Source of the DNA: Micromonospora sp. NBC_01699
GTDB lineage: Bacteria; Actinomycetota; Actinomycetes; Mycobacteriales; Micromonosporaceae
Direction: 5' to 3'
Assembly: GCF_036250065.1 (NCBI RefSeq)
Contig: NZ_CP109199.1
Coordinates: forward strand, 2,728,001-2,792,000
Length of the DNA stretch: 64,000 nucleotides
The translations under genes and the position numbers were made by a program. This document shows positions 26,207 to 34,746 of this stretch, piece by piece; the stretch's first letter is position 1, and the number at the start of each line of letters is the position of its first letter. The notes beneath the pieces were generated by a model that searched no databases, had not been told where the DNA came from, and saw only the letters and a program-made list of their open reading frames with translations.

Positions 26207-27886
26207 ATGATGTCCAACCAACTACCGAAACATCTGCGTTTTCTGGGGCGTACGGGCGACGGTCGCTCGACACCTGACGGAGCCGGGCGCCGGGCGCGCT
26301 GGTACGTGACGGGTGCGACCAGCCTGGTGGGTGTGGCCAGCCTGGCGGCCGTGGCGGGAATGAGCGGTGTGCCGGCCGTGGTGAGGGCTACGGACGCGAT
26401 GGGCCTGCCCCGGCTGGGCAGCAGCGCGCTGGCCCGGGACGGCGGTGTCGCGAGCGACGACACCGGTGGTCAGGATCCGGGCGGTTGGCGCGTCGAATGG
26501 GACGGGGAGGCCAGGGAGGTCGGTTGCGACCCGAACGAGCTGATCTCCGCTCTCGTCGAGGCAAACGCGCGCGACGGGGCCAAGCTCAAGCTCAGCAAGG
26601 GCTGCACGTACTCGCTGACGGCGTACCAGGGTCAGGACGGGTTGCCGGTCATCACCCAACCGATTGCGATCAAGGGCGAAGGGGCGACGATCGAGCGGGC
26701 GGCGAGCGCGGCGCCGTTCCGCGTCTTCAATGTCGGTCCGGGTGGGGAGCTGACCCTGCACGGGGTCACGGTCCGGGGCGGGGACGATCGTAGCGATCTC
26801 GGCGGTGGCGGATTGCTGGTCCAGTCCGGTGGCAAGGCGACCGTCGAGGACAGCAGGATCGTCGAGAACCGCAGCGCCACGACCGGTGGCGGGATCACCA
26901 ACCACGGCATCACCTGGATCGTCTCCTCGAAGGACGGCAAGGGTGGTAGGGGCGGCATGGGTGGTGGCGACCCGGAGGCTTCGGTCGAGCCGAAGGACCC
27001 GGATCCCTCGCCCGAGTCGAGCGGCGCCGCCTCCGAAAGCGGCGCGGCGAACGGCGCGGAGGACGGGGCGGCGAACGGGGCGGCGGACGAGGCCGGCGCC
27101 CGCTTGGACGGCTGGACCGATGATGCCTGGAGCAAGGACGGCTGGGACCACGATACCCACGAGTACGTCACCAAGGTCAACAACAACAGCGCCCAGGACG
27201 ACGGCGGCGGCGTCTACAGCACCGGGTTCCTCGGTGTGGACGGTGCCGAGGTGGGCGGCAACAACACCGTTCGTGACGGCGGCGGGCTCGTGAACGGGGG
27301 CGGCAGCGCCGTACTGCGTTCGGCCGAGATCCTGCACAACGTCGCGACGGGGCTGGGCGGCGGGGTCTACGCCACCGACGGCAGCGTCACGAAGATCGAG
27401 TACAGCGCGGTGACCGACAACGAGAGTACTGCCGACACGGCGGCCGGCGGCGGCATCTTCAACATCTCCGCCGCCCTGCACGTCCGGCACACGGAGGTTG
27501 TCCGCAACGGCGCCGGCGGCTTCGGCGGCGGGATCTACAACGCCAACGGTCAGGCCGTCATCGAGGAGAGCAGGATCAGCGAGAACACCACCCGGAGCAG
27601 TGGTGGTGGCGTCTACAACGTGCTCGGCAACGTGATCCTCCGCAAGAGCCTGGTCGACTCCAACCGGGCCAACGGCGCGCAGTCGCAGGGTGCCGGCATC
27701 TACACCATCACCGGCAGCCTCACCCTGACCGAGGCCCGGGTGAGCCGCAACGACTCGGCGTTGCCACGCGGCGGTGTCTTCGCCAGCGCCTCGCAGGTGA
27801 CGGTCGACGACCGGGCGGTCATCGTCGACAACCGCCCGACCAACTGCGTGGGCAGCCCGGTCACGGTGCCGAACTGCTTCGGCTGA
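26207..27886 (+). CDS. Secreted parallel beta-helix protein with acidic insert
   Basis: The protein has 559 residues. The ATG at 26207 follows a strong GGAGGAGGGG; an ATG at 26177 upstream is less likely. A signal peptide or anchor lies at residues about 30-60 (VTGATSLVGVASLAAVAG). Right-handed beta-helix repeats of the polymorphic outer-membrane/pectate-lyase type follow, with G-G-G-V/I-Y/F/T units such as GGGIYNANG and GGGVYNVLG. Between two halves of the helix is a 90-residue low-complexity insert rich in Gly, Asp, Glu, Ser and Trp (GDPEASVEPKDPDPSPESSG). No catalytic site is recognised; surface adhesion is possible. Confidence 0.8.
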   Translation: MMSNQLPKHLRFLGRTGDGRSTPDGAGRRARWYVTGATSLVGVASLAAVAGMSGVPAVVRATDAMGLPRLGSSALARDGGVASDDTGGQDPGGWRVEWDGEAREVGCDPNELISALVEANARDGAKLKLSKGCTYSLTAYQGQDGLPVITQPIAIKGEGATIERAASAAPFRVFNVGPGGELTLHGVTVRGGDDRSDLGGGGLLVQSGGKATVEDSRIVENRSATTGGGITNHGITWIVSSKDGKGGRGGMGGGDPEASVEPKDPDPSPESSGAASESGAANGAEDGAANGAADEAGARLDGWTDDAWSKDGWDHDTHEYVTKVNNNSAQDDGGGVYSTGFLGVDGAEVGGNNTVRDGGGLVNGGGSAVLRSAEILHNVATGLGGGVYATDGSVTKIEYSAVTDNESTADTAAGGGIFNISAALHVRHTEVVRNGAGGFGGGIYNANGQAVIEESRISENTTRSSGGGVYNVLGNVILRKSLVDSNRANGAQSQGAGIYTITGSLTLTEARVSRNDSALPRGGVFASASQVTVDDRAVIVDNRPTNCVGSPVTVPNCFG

Positions 27887-27926
27887 CCGTCGCACCGTCC
27901 CGCGATGATCAGCGGTAGCTCGACAA

Positions 27927-27971
27927 GCCGCCGCCCGGCCCGGGTGTGGAAGCCCGGGTGCGGGCGGCGGC
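27927..27971. terminator. Strong hairpin between convergent genes
   Basis: GCCGCCGCCCG and CGGGCGGCGGC form the outer stem and CCCGGG with CCCGGG the inner stem, with a one- or two-base bulge and an eight-base loop. It lies 40 bases after the beta-helix gene, which converges on the glycosyltransferase gene, so it may end both transcripts. Confidence 0.7.
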
Positions 27972-28110
27972 TCGTCACAGCGGCGGGTGCGCCACGGCCG
28001 CGCGGAAGGCAAAAAGAAAGGCCGGGCATCCACGGGGGGAGATGACCGGCCGTTCCGCCACCAATGTAAGCACGATCGCGGCCGTCGCGCCACCCACGAG
28101 CGGGTGCCTG

Positions 28111-29148
28111 TTACGCCGCCCCCCGCAGCGGCCGCCCGTCGACCGGGAACGACGCGTCGTAGAGCCCCCGGAAGGTCCGCGAGCCGAGCCACTGCAACGC
28201 GCCGGTGGCCACCCCGAGGGTGATGGTCACGTTGACGACGAAGTGCAGCACGGCGAAGAAGGCCAGGAAGGGCAGGCCGTGTCTGCGGTAGACGAAGCCG
28301 TACATGCCGGCGTCGAGGGCGAGCGAGGTGACCAGCAGACCGGCCGGGAGCACCGCCGCCCACGGGCCGAACAGCAGCGGCGCCACCAGCGCGGGCAGTA
28401 CGGCGAACGCGGCCAGGCTGCCCCCGGCCCGGGACGCCGTCTCGAAGCCCTTGCTGAACCGGCGGGCGCGGGCGTACAGCGGGATGCGCAGCCGACCCCG
28501 GTGGAACAGCTTGCGCAGCAGTCCGCGCAGCTCGTGGTCGTGGTCGTGCCGGCCGTGCACGTCGGAGGTGAGCACCATCCGGTAGCGCCGGGTCAGCCGG
28601 TAGCCGTAGTCGACCTCCTCGGTCTGTCGCAGCGCCGGGTTGAACGGGCCGATCTCGTCGAAGACGTCCCGCCGGATGACGCAGACCGCCGGGAAGAGGA
28701 ACGAGATGTCGCCCTCGGAGCTGATCGACCAGTAGTGGTACTGGAGGCCCCGGTAGCGGGCCACAGCGGTGTCGTGCAGCAGCGGTTCGGGGTCCTCGAT
28801 GCCGCACACCGCCCCGATGGTCGAGTCGCCGGCGAGCAGGCGTACGGCGTTGGCCACCGCGTCGGGCGCCATCACCAGGTCGGAGTCGACGTAACAGAGC
28901 AGGTCGCCGCTGGTGTTCGCGGCGCCGATGTTGCGGGCCTGGCCGCAGCCGCTGTTCACCCCGGTGCTGATCACCCGTACGCCGAGCCGCTCGGCGACCT
29001 CGATCGACTGGTCGGTACTACAGTCGTCGACGACCAGGATCTCCACGTTCGGGTACGTCTGGTCGAGGATGGAGCGCAGGCACAGGTCGAGCGACTCGGC
29101 GTAGTTGTAGTTCGGCACGATCACCGAGACGAGTGGTTGGGGGTTCAT
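28111..29148 (-). CDS. GT2 glycosyltransferase with C-terminal membrane helices (a)
   Basis: The protein has 345 residues. The GT2 fold starts at once (VSVIVPNYNYAE), with DDCSTD and the metal-binding DSD in LLCYVDSDLV. The acceptor region has EEVDYGYRL, then RHDHDHELRGL at a conserved place, followed by three or four hydrophobic helices. It should transfer a nucleotide-activated sugar to a membrane acceptor. It is the last gene of a tightly overlapping five-gene operon (ATGA with the upstream glycosyltransferase). It is closely related to the next two GT2 genes of the locus, so the set arose by duplication. Confidence 0.9.
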   Translation of the reverse strand: MNPQPLVSVIVPNYNYAESLDLCLRSILDQTYPNVEILVVDDCSTDQSIEVAERLGVRVISTGVNSGCGQARNIGAANTSGDLLCYVDSDLVMAPDAVANAVRLLAGDSTIGAVCGIEDPEPLLHDTAVARYRGLQYHYWSISSEGDISFLFPAVCVIRRDVFDEIGPFNPALRQTEEVDYGYRLTRRYRMVLTSDVHGRHDHDHELRGLLRKLFHRGRLRIPLYARARRFSKGFETASRAGGSLAAFAVLPALVAPLLFGPWAAVLPAGLLVTSLALDAGMYGFVYRRHGLPFLAFFAVLHFVVNVTITLGVATGALQWLGSRTFRGLYDASFPVDGRPLRGAA

Positions 29149-30158
29149 CGGGTCGCCGCCTCCGGTCGGTTGTAGAGCCGGCGGAACCGTGCCGAGGCCA
29201 GCCAGGCGATCACCCCGGTCATCGCGGCAGCCGCGATCACCAGGTTGAGGAAGAAGTGCATCGCGACAAAGTAGACCAGGAACAGCGAGTTGCGTTCCCG
29301 CAGCACGAACCGGTACATCGGCAGGTCACCGGCGACGAAGGCGGCGAACGCGGCCAGCGGGACCAGCAGGAACACCGGCCCGAACAGCACCGGCAGGACC
29401 AGCGTCAGCAGGGTCAGCAGCGCGGCGATGCTGACCCAGGCCCGGGGCCCACTGCTCAGCCCGCCGGGAAACTCGGGTTTGTGGGCGTACATGGGGATGT
29501 GCAGGGCGGTGCGGGTGAAGACCTTGCGGACCAGCACCCGCAGTTCGTGGTCGTGGTCGTGCACGCCGCGTACCCGTGGGGTGAGCCAGATCTGGTAGCG
29601 CTGGGCCAGGCGCAGGCCGTAGTCGGCGTTCTCGGTCTCGCGCAGCCGGGGGTTGAACGGCCCGATCTCGGCGAAGACCGGGGCCGGGATGGCGAGCAGC
29701 GCGGTGTAGAGGGTCATGATCCGGCCCTCGTCGGCGATCAGCCAGTAGGACTGTTGCAGGCAGCGGTACTCCTCGACCAGGCTGTCCCGGATCAGCGGCA
29801 CCGGGTCGTAGTTGCCGCAGACCGCCCCGATCTCGGGGTCGGAGGCGAGCACCTCGACCGCGTTCGCGACCGCGTCCGGCTTGGCCGCCACGTCCGAGTC
29901 GATGAAGAAGAGGATCTCGCCGGTGGCGTTCGCCGCACCCAGGTTGCGGGCCGCCGCCGGTCCGGAGTTCTCCGGCGTACGCAGGACGCGGGCGCCGTAC
30001 GACTGAGCGACCGTCACCGAGTCGTCGGTGCTGCAATCGTCCACCACGATGATTTCGAGGTGCGGATAGGTCTGCGCCTTGAGCGAGGTGAGGCACATGC
30101 CGAGCGCGCGGGCGTAGTTGAAGTTCGGCACGATGACCGAGACGAGCGGCTTGTTCAT
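29145..30158 (-). CDS. GT2 glycosyltransferase with C-terminal membrane helices (b)
   Basis: The protein has 337 residues from the ATG at 30158, which overlaps the prenyltransferase stop as ATGA; an ATG at 30170 is possible. Motifs are VSVIVPNFNYARAL, VVDDCSTDD, FFIDSDVA, ENADYGLRL and VHDHDHELRVL, followed by three or four hydrophobic helices. It has the same architecture as its neighbour downstream. The catalytic part faces the cytoplasm, so the sugar is likely added to a lipid-linked intermediate at the inner leaflet. Confidence 0.9.
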   Translation of the reverse strand: MNKPLVSVIVPNFNYARALGMCLTSLKAQTYPHLEIIVVDDCSTDDSVTVAQSYGARVLRTPENSGPAAARNLGAANATGEILFFIDSDVAAKPDAVANAVEVLASDPEIGAVCGNYDPVPLIRDSLVEEYRCLQQSYWLIADEGRIMTLYTALLAIPAPVFAEIGPFNPRLRETENADYGLRLAQRYQIWLTPRVRGVHDHDHELRVLVRKVFTRTALHIPMYAHKPEFPGGLSSGPRAWVSIAALLTLLTLVLPVLFGPVFLLVPLAAFAAFVAGDLPMYRFVLRERNSLFLVYFVAMHFFLNLVIAAAAMTGVIAWLASARFRRLYNRPEAATR

Positions 30159-31126
30159 CTGTCCATCCATGTCAGCAGTTCCGGATAGCGGGCAGCGACC
30201 TCCGCCACGGCCAGCGCGGTGCCGATCAGGGCGGCGCTGGTCACGATCATGGGGTCCCGGAGCAGGGCCCGGATGGGGTCGCCGCCGAGCTGGAGCACCA
30301 GGACCGATTGAAGGTAGCGGAAGGCGGCGAGCAGTCCCAGCGGCACCACGACCAGCAGTACGCCCGGACGGAGCGGGTCGATCGGTGCCTCCGTGTGGAG
30401 GTAGAGCAGGAAGGTGGCGGCGGCCAGCGAGGCGTTGAGCCCGAGCAGGTGGTCGGCGAGCACGACGTTGTAGCCGGCGAGTGCCGGCCGGTGGGACACC
30501 CCGGCGACGGCGATCTCGGCCCGTCGCTTGCCCAGGATCAGTACCAGGCAGCCGGTGAAGACGGCGGTCAGCAGCAGACCGGACGCGGGTCCGTCGGTGG
30601 CCGCGTACCCCTGGAGGACGCGCAGCACGAACCCGGCGGCGACCACGCAGATGTCGAGCAGCGGCAGGTGCTTGAGCCGCCGGCTGTACGCGGCGCTGAG
30701 CGCGAGGTAGACCACCAGCGGCCACCAGGACATGTTCGGCCCGGCGAGCACCGTGGTCACCAGCAGTCCGGCCAGACCGGCGGCGAGCACCCAGGCCACC
30801 GGCACCGGCACCCGGCCACTGGCGATCGGCCGGTGTTTCTTGACCGGGTGCTCCCGGTCCAGCCGGCGGTCGGCGATGTCGTTGACCACGTAGATCAGCG
30901 ACGAGGCGAGGGTGAACGCCAGCACCGCCCACCCGGTACGCAGCAGCGTCGCGCCGGTCCACGCCGGTGCGTCGACCAACGCCAGGGGTACGGCCAGGAT
31001 GTTCTTGACCCAGTGGCCGGGCCGGGTCAGCGCGATCAGGTGCCGGGCCAGTGCGGGCGCACGGGCGGCACGTCGGGGAGCGGCGGCGGGGACGGTCCGC
31101 TCGACCGTGGTCTCGACGGCGGTCAC
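30155..31126 (-). CDS. UbiA-family prenyl-phosphate transferase (DPPR-synthase-like)
   Basis: The protein has 323 residues with about eight membrane helices. The first Asp-rich motif NDIADRRLDREHPVKKHRPI closely follows that of decaprenyl-phosphate phosphoribosyltransferases such as mycobacterial Rv3806c (NDxxDxxxDxxHPxKxxRPIA). The second conserved region is YSRRLKHLPLLDICVVA. Such enzymes transfer phosphoribose to polyprenyl phosphate on the way to decaprenyl-phosphoryl-arabinose. Here it would prime or supply a lipid-linked pentose for the locus. GTG start with GGAGG; UbiA enzymes with other substrates cannot be excluded. Confidence 0.82.
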   Translation of the reverse strand: MTAVETTVERTVPAAAPRRAARAPALARHLIALTRPGHWVKNILAVPLALVDAPAWTGATLLRTGWAVLAFTLASSLIYVVNDIADRRLDREHPVKKHRPIASGRVPVPVAWVLAAGLAGLLVTTVLAGPNMSWWPLVVYLALSAAYSRRLKHLPLLDICVVAAGFVLRVLQGYAATDGPASGLLLTAVFTGCLVLILGKRRAEIAVAGVSHRPALAGYNVVLADHLLGLNASLAAATFLLYLHTEAPIDPLRPGVLLVVVPLGLLAAFRYLQSVLVLQLGGDPIRALLRDPMIVTSAALIGTALAVAEVAARYPELLTWMDR

Positions 31127-31141
31127 GATGGGGTCCTCCGG

Positions 31142-32158
31142 TCAGAAGAAGATCTTCGCGAAGGCCAGGGCGCCCTGTTTCCAGGGATCGCGGCTGGTCC
31201 GTCCACGCTGCGCGGGCTCGGTCCGGTGTCGCTGCTCCCGCCACCACTCGTAGGTGCGCAGGATCGCGTCCGAGTTGGACAGCTTGGGCGCGAAGCCGAG
31301 CCGCTGCTGGGCCTTGTCGATGCTGACGTACGAGTCGCCCATGAGTTTGTGCAGCAGTCGGCCGTAGACGGGGGAGAGCCGGGTGCGCTCCAGCAGGTCG
31401 AGGGCGGCGAGCGCGGGCCTGGCCGGCAGCGAGACGACCCGTTTGCCGTGCCCGGCCGCGTCCAGCACCACCTGGAAGTCCGCCCGCAGGGTGTCGAACC
31501 GCTCCGCCCCGAGGTTGTACGTGTCGTTGGCCGCGTCGTCCGGCGCGTGCAGCACGGTGACGACGGCGTCCACCAGGTCGTCGACGGCGAACATCTGGAT
31601 CCGTACGTCGCCGCGCCCGAGGACGGGGAAGTTGCGCCCCTCCTCGGCCCACTCGAAGAGCATGGCGAACAGTCCCATCCGGCCGGGACCGAGGAAGGTC
31701 TTCGGCCGCAGGATGGACAGCTTGGTGCCGGTGGCCCGGTAGCGTTCGGCGACCTCCTCGGCCGCGGCCTTGGCCGCGCTGTAGGTGTCGACCGGGGTGC
31801 GCGGGTGTTCCTCGGGCGTGGGTACGAGTTTCGGCAGGCCGTAGACGGCGGTGGAGGAGACGTGCACGACGTGTCGTACCCGGGCCCGGTGGGCCGCGGC
31901 GAGCACATTCTCGGTGCCGTCGACGATGATCGAGCGGATCTCGTTGGCGGGGTAGCTGGGCAGCGCCGCCGCGCAGTGGATCAGGGTCGCGGCACCGGCG
32001 GTGGCCCGGTCCATCACCCGCCGGTCCCGGATGTCGCCGACCACGGTCACGCCGGGGCCGGACCGCAGGTCCACGCCCTGGATGTCGTGCCCGTCGGCGG
32101 CGAGCCGTTCGGCCAGCCGGGCGCCGAGCATGCCGGCCGCCCCGGTAATGGTGATCAC
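31142..32158 (-). CDS. NAD-dependent epimerase/dehydratase
   Basis: The protein has 338 residues. The GTG start overlaps the aminotransferase stop as GTGA. The Rossmann motif ITGAAGMLG, an Asp that binds the NAD ribose (VDLRSG), HVSSTAVYG and the catalytic YSAAK are all present, so this is an extended SDR enzyme. It probably modifies a nucleotide sugar or a lipid-linked sugar (epimerisation or dehydration). The C-terminus ends in KIFF and has membrane-proximal basic residues. Substrate unknown. Confidence 0.88.
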   Translation of the reverse strand: MITITGAAGMLGARLAERLAADGHDIQGVDLRSGPGVTVVGDIRDRRVMDRATAGAATLIHCAAALPSYPANEIRSIIVDGTENVLAAAHRARVRHVVHVSSTAVYGLPKLVPTPEEHPRTPVDTYSAAKAAAEEVAERYRATGTKLSILRPKTFLGPGRMGLFAMLFEWAEEGRNFPVLGRGDVRIQMFAVDDLVDAVVTVLHAPDDAANDTYNLGAERFDTLRADFQVVLDAAGHGKRVVSLPARPALAALDLLERTRLSPVYGRLLHKLMGDSYVSIDKAQQRLGFAPKLSNSDAILRTYEWWREQRHRTEPAQRGRTSRDPWKQGALAFAKIFF

Positions 32159-33567
32159 CACAGCGACGACCCCACCTTCTGCGCCACGAACCGGGTGACC
32201 AGCCGGGTCAGGCCCTGGCTCAGCACCTCGCCGAGCGCGTCGGTGGCGCGCTGCACGTCGGTCGGTTCGGTGACCAGCGAGGGACCGAAGATCAGCGGGT
32301 TGAGCCCGTTGAGGGTGTAGTAGGTGAAGATCTGGTGGTCCTGGTAGAGGGCGTTGATCACCGCGCAGGTGACCAGCTTGGCCTTGAACCGGGGGTCGCG
32401 GGCCATGCCGGCCGGGGCGACCTTGGCCACCAGGTCGAGGATCTTCGGCCCGCCGTCGATGTGTACGCCCCACAGCGCCCCGGCGCCGGCGACCCGGCCC
32501 ACCGCGTCCGGGAACTCCTTGGCCAGCCGGTGCAGCGCCGGTTCCAGTACGCGTTCCAGCTCCCGGGCCCGGCCCGGGTAGTCGTCCTCGACCACGATGT
32601 TGATCGCTTCGAGGGCGGTCACGCACTCCTCGCCCATCCCGTAGTACGTGGTGCTGGTGCTCTGCAACAGGGCGTCGGTCAGGTTGTCGTACGCCTTGCG
32701 GAAAATCGGCTCGCGGGCGACAAACGCCGAGATGGAGGACTTCCCGCCGCCAAAGGACTTGCTCGTGGTGAGCACATCCGGCACAAGACCCGGATAGCGC
32801 ATGAAATAGAACAAGCTGCCGGTCTTGCCCCAGCCGGTGTAAATCTCATCGAAGATGAGCACTATGTCGTGCTGAGTGCACAGCTCACGGAGTCCACGAA
32901 GGAAATCTTCGTCGCACCACTGTATGGTCGACGCGCTGAACGGCTCGACGATGATGGCGTAAATGTCGTCCGGATGTGCGGCCAGCGCGGCGCGGACCGA
33001 GTCCAGGTCGCCGTAGGTAAAGGGGACGATGCCGGGAATGGTGGGGAAGGCGAACGACGGTTGGCCGGTCAGCCCGCCCGATCCGAGCAGCTTCCCGTGG
33101 AATCCGCAGTCCGCCCGCAGGACCGTGCCGCGTCGGCCCCGGTGGTACTTGTAGGCCAGCTTCACCGCGCCCTCGACTGCCTCGGCGCCGGAGTTCGGTA
33201 GGAAGGACATCGAGAGGTCGCCGGGCAGGAGCTGGGCCAGGTTGTGCCCGAGCGCGGCCAGGTAGGGCGAGAAGTACGTCTTGTGCACCTCCATCCGCCG
33301 CTGGTCGGCGAATCGCTGCCGGGCCGCCAGGATGCGGGGATGGTTGTGCCCGTGGTTGAGTACGCCCACGCCGCCGGTGAGGTCGAGGATGCGCCGCCCG
33401 TCGCTCAGCACCAGGTACGCGCCCTCGGCGTGGTCGACCAATTCGCGGCCGAACCCGAACGAGGTCATGAGGCTGACCTGGCTGGCGTTGACGTATCGGC
33501 GATAGAGGTCATGAACCTCACGAACAGTGAGCCGGTCGCAATCGTCGAGGCTGACCAAATTGGACAT
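32155..33567 (-). CDS. Class III aminotransferase
   Basis: The protein has 470 residues of fold type I. SGAEAVEGAVKLAYKYHRG binds the cofactor phosphate, the aspartate is in IFDEIYTGWGKTG, and the PLP lysine is in TTSKSFGGGKSS. The family includes ornithine, diaminobutyrate and amino-sugar-like transaminases; the sequence alone does not fix the substrate. It is the first gene of the leftward operon. The ATG lies only seven bases after the predicted -10 box, so the message is probably leaderless. Confidence 0.88.
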   Translation of the reverse strand: MSNLVSLDDCDRLTVREVHDLYRRYVNASQVSLMTSFGFGRELVDHAEGAYLVLSDGRRILDLTGGVGVLNHGHNHPRILAARQRFADQRRMEVHKTYFSPYLAALGHNLAQLLPGDLSMSFLPNSGAEAVEGAVKLAYKYHRGRRGTVLRADCGFHGKLLGSGGLTGQPSFAFPTIPGIVPFTYGDLDSVRAALAAHPDDIYAIIVEPFSASTIQWCDEDFLRGLRELCTQHDIVLIFDEIYTGWGKTGSLFYFMRYPGLVPDVLTTSKSFGGGKSSISAFVAREPIFRKAYDNLTDALLQSTSTTYYGMGEECVTALEAINIVVEDDYPGRARELERVLEPALHRLAKEFPDAVGRVAGAGALWGVHIDGGPKILDLVAKVAPAGMARDPRFKAKLVTCAVINALYQDHQIFTYYTLNGLNPLIFGPSLVTEPTDVQRATDALGEVLSQGLTRLVTRFVAQKVGSSLW

Positions 33568-33573
33568 ACTGCG

Positions 33574-33627
33574 ACGCTATAGTTCGGTCCGGAATCTTTT
33601 CTGGACCGGCCCTGGACGGAACCTTGA
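33574..33627 (-). promoter_or_regulatory. SARP-type promoter A (aminotransferase operon)
   Basis: On the minus strand four hexamers, TCAAGG, TCCAGG, TCCAGA and TTCCGG, start exactly 11 bases apart (plus-strand positions 33622, 33611, 33600 and 33589). They are followed by a -10-like TAGCGT (33574-33579) and no normal -35. SARP regulators bind such direct repeats and recruit RNA polymerase. Promoters B and C share the layout. Confidence 0.7.
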
Positions 33628-33643
33628 CTACTCAAGGCAACGC

Positions 33644-33672
33644 TTGCCAGTCCGAATGCGGCTAGATAGCGT
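33644..33672 (+). promoter_or_regulatory. Rightward sigma-70-type promoter (GT2 / deacetylase / SARP)
   Basis: TTGCCA and TAGCGT are separated by exactly 17 bases. This would start transcription about 65 bases before the rightward glycosyltransferase, and could also supply the SARP regulator two genes on. It lacks the 11-base repeats in phase, so the regulator may be expressed independently of itself. Confidence 0.5.
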
Positions 33673-33744
33673 GGTCGCGACACGATCGTTTTCGATGCGT
33701 CAATGTCTAGACCATTTGTCCCTACGCCCGGTGAGGTGTTGATC

Positions 33745-34746
33745 ATGCGCCCGACGGTGTCGGTCATCATCCCCACGTACAACAGCGCGAAAACCCTGCG
33801 AGCCTGCCTGGAAGCCGTCTACGCACAGCGACATCCGACCACCGAGGTTATCGTGGTCGACGACGCCAGCACCGACGAAACCCGGGCCATCGCCGGTGAC
33901 TTCCCGTGTCGGCTGCTCACCGCAGACCAAAATATGGGACCGGCGGCAGCTCGCAACCGGGGAATTCTGGCCAGCACCGGCGAGATGCTGTTCTTCCTCG
34001 ACTCCGACTGCGCGCCCGAGCCGGACGCGCTGGACAACGCCCTGGCGATTCTCCGCGACCAGCCCGATGTCGCCTGCGTACACGGCATCTACGCGCTGCG
34101 GCCGATGTTCGACGACGGCCCGGTCGAGGCGTACCGGCTGCTGCACGGCCACTACTGGCGGTTGCGCAACGTCGGCCGGGTCCGGACCACCCTGTTCGCG
34201 GTCTGCGTCACCCGCCGGGTGGCCTTCACCGAGGTCGGCCTCTTCGACGAGAAGCTGCGCGCCTCCGAGGACGTCGAGTTCGGCGACCGGCTCGCGCAGC
34301 GCTACGCGACCGTACTCACCGACACCGTCGTCTGCCGGCACGACGACGACAGCCACCTCGGCAAGCTGCTGCGCAAGCAGTTCGGCCGGTCACAGATGCT
34401 GGTCCCGGTCGCGCTGGCCGAGCGGGGACCGGCCGGGATCCGGGCCAACGGGCCGGCCGGGCTGCTCACCGCCCTGCTGGTGCCCTTGTCCGTACCGGCG
34501 GTGCTGCTCGGGCCGCTGTTCCTGCTGCTGCCGGTGGGCTTCTTCGGCCTGTTCGCCGCGGCCGACCCGGGACTGCTCCGGTTCGTGCTGCGCCAGCGCG
34601 GTCCCGGGTTCGCCGCCTTCTTCTTCGGCGTGCACCTGCTGGTCCAGCTCACCATCGCGGCCGGGGCCGGGGTCGGCGGGATCCGGCACCTGCTCGACCG
34701 GGACTTCGGCCCGACCCGGCTGCCGAACGCGGAACTACCCCGATGA
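33745..34746 (+). CDS. GT2 glycosyltransferase with C-terminal membrane helices (c)
   Basis: The protein has 333 residues from the ATG after GAGGTGTTGATC. Motifs are VSVIIPTYNSAKTL, VVDDASTDE, FFLDSDCAPE and ASEDVEFGDRL, then RHDDDSHLGKLL and a hydrophobic C-terminal third. It has the same architecture as the other GT2 proteins of the locus. It is the first gene of a short rightward operon with a deacetylase (ATGA overlap) and the SARP gene. Confidence 0.9.
   Translation: MRPTVSVIIPTYNSAKTLRACLEAVYAQRHPTTEVIVVDDASTDETRAIAGDFPCRLLTADQNMGPAAARNRGILASTGEMLFFLDSDCAPEPDALDNALAILRDQPDVACVHGIYALRPMFDDGPVEAYRLLHGHYWRLRNVGRVRTTLFAVCVTRRVAFTEVGLFDEKLRASEDVEFGDRLAQRYATVLTDTVVCRHDDDSHLGKLLRKQFGRSQMLVPVALAERGPAGIRANGPAGLLTALLVPLSVPAVLLGPLFLLLPVGFFGLFAAADPGLLRFVLRQRGPGFAAFFFGVHLLVQLTIAAGAGVGGIRHLLDRDFGPTRLPNAELPR

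Noticed and set aside
26222-28807. An 861-codon minus-strand frame
   Set aside because: It runs antisense through the beta-helix gene and into another frame of a glycosyltransferase gene. It lacks a ribosome site and its composition is that of a shadow frame.
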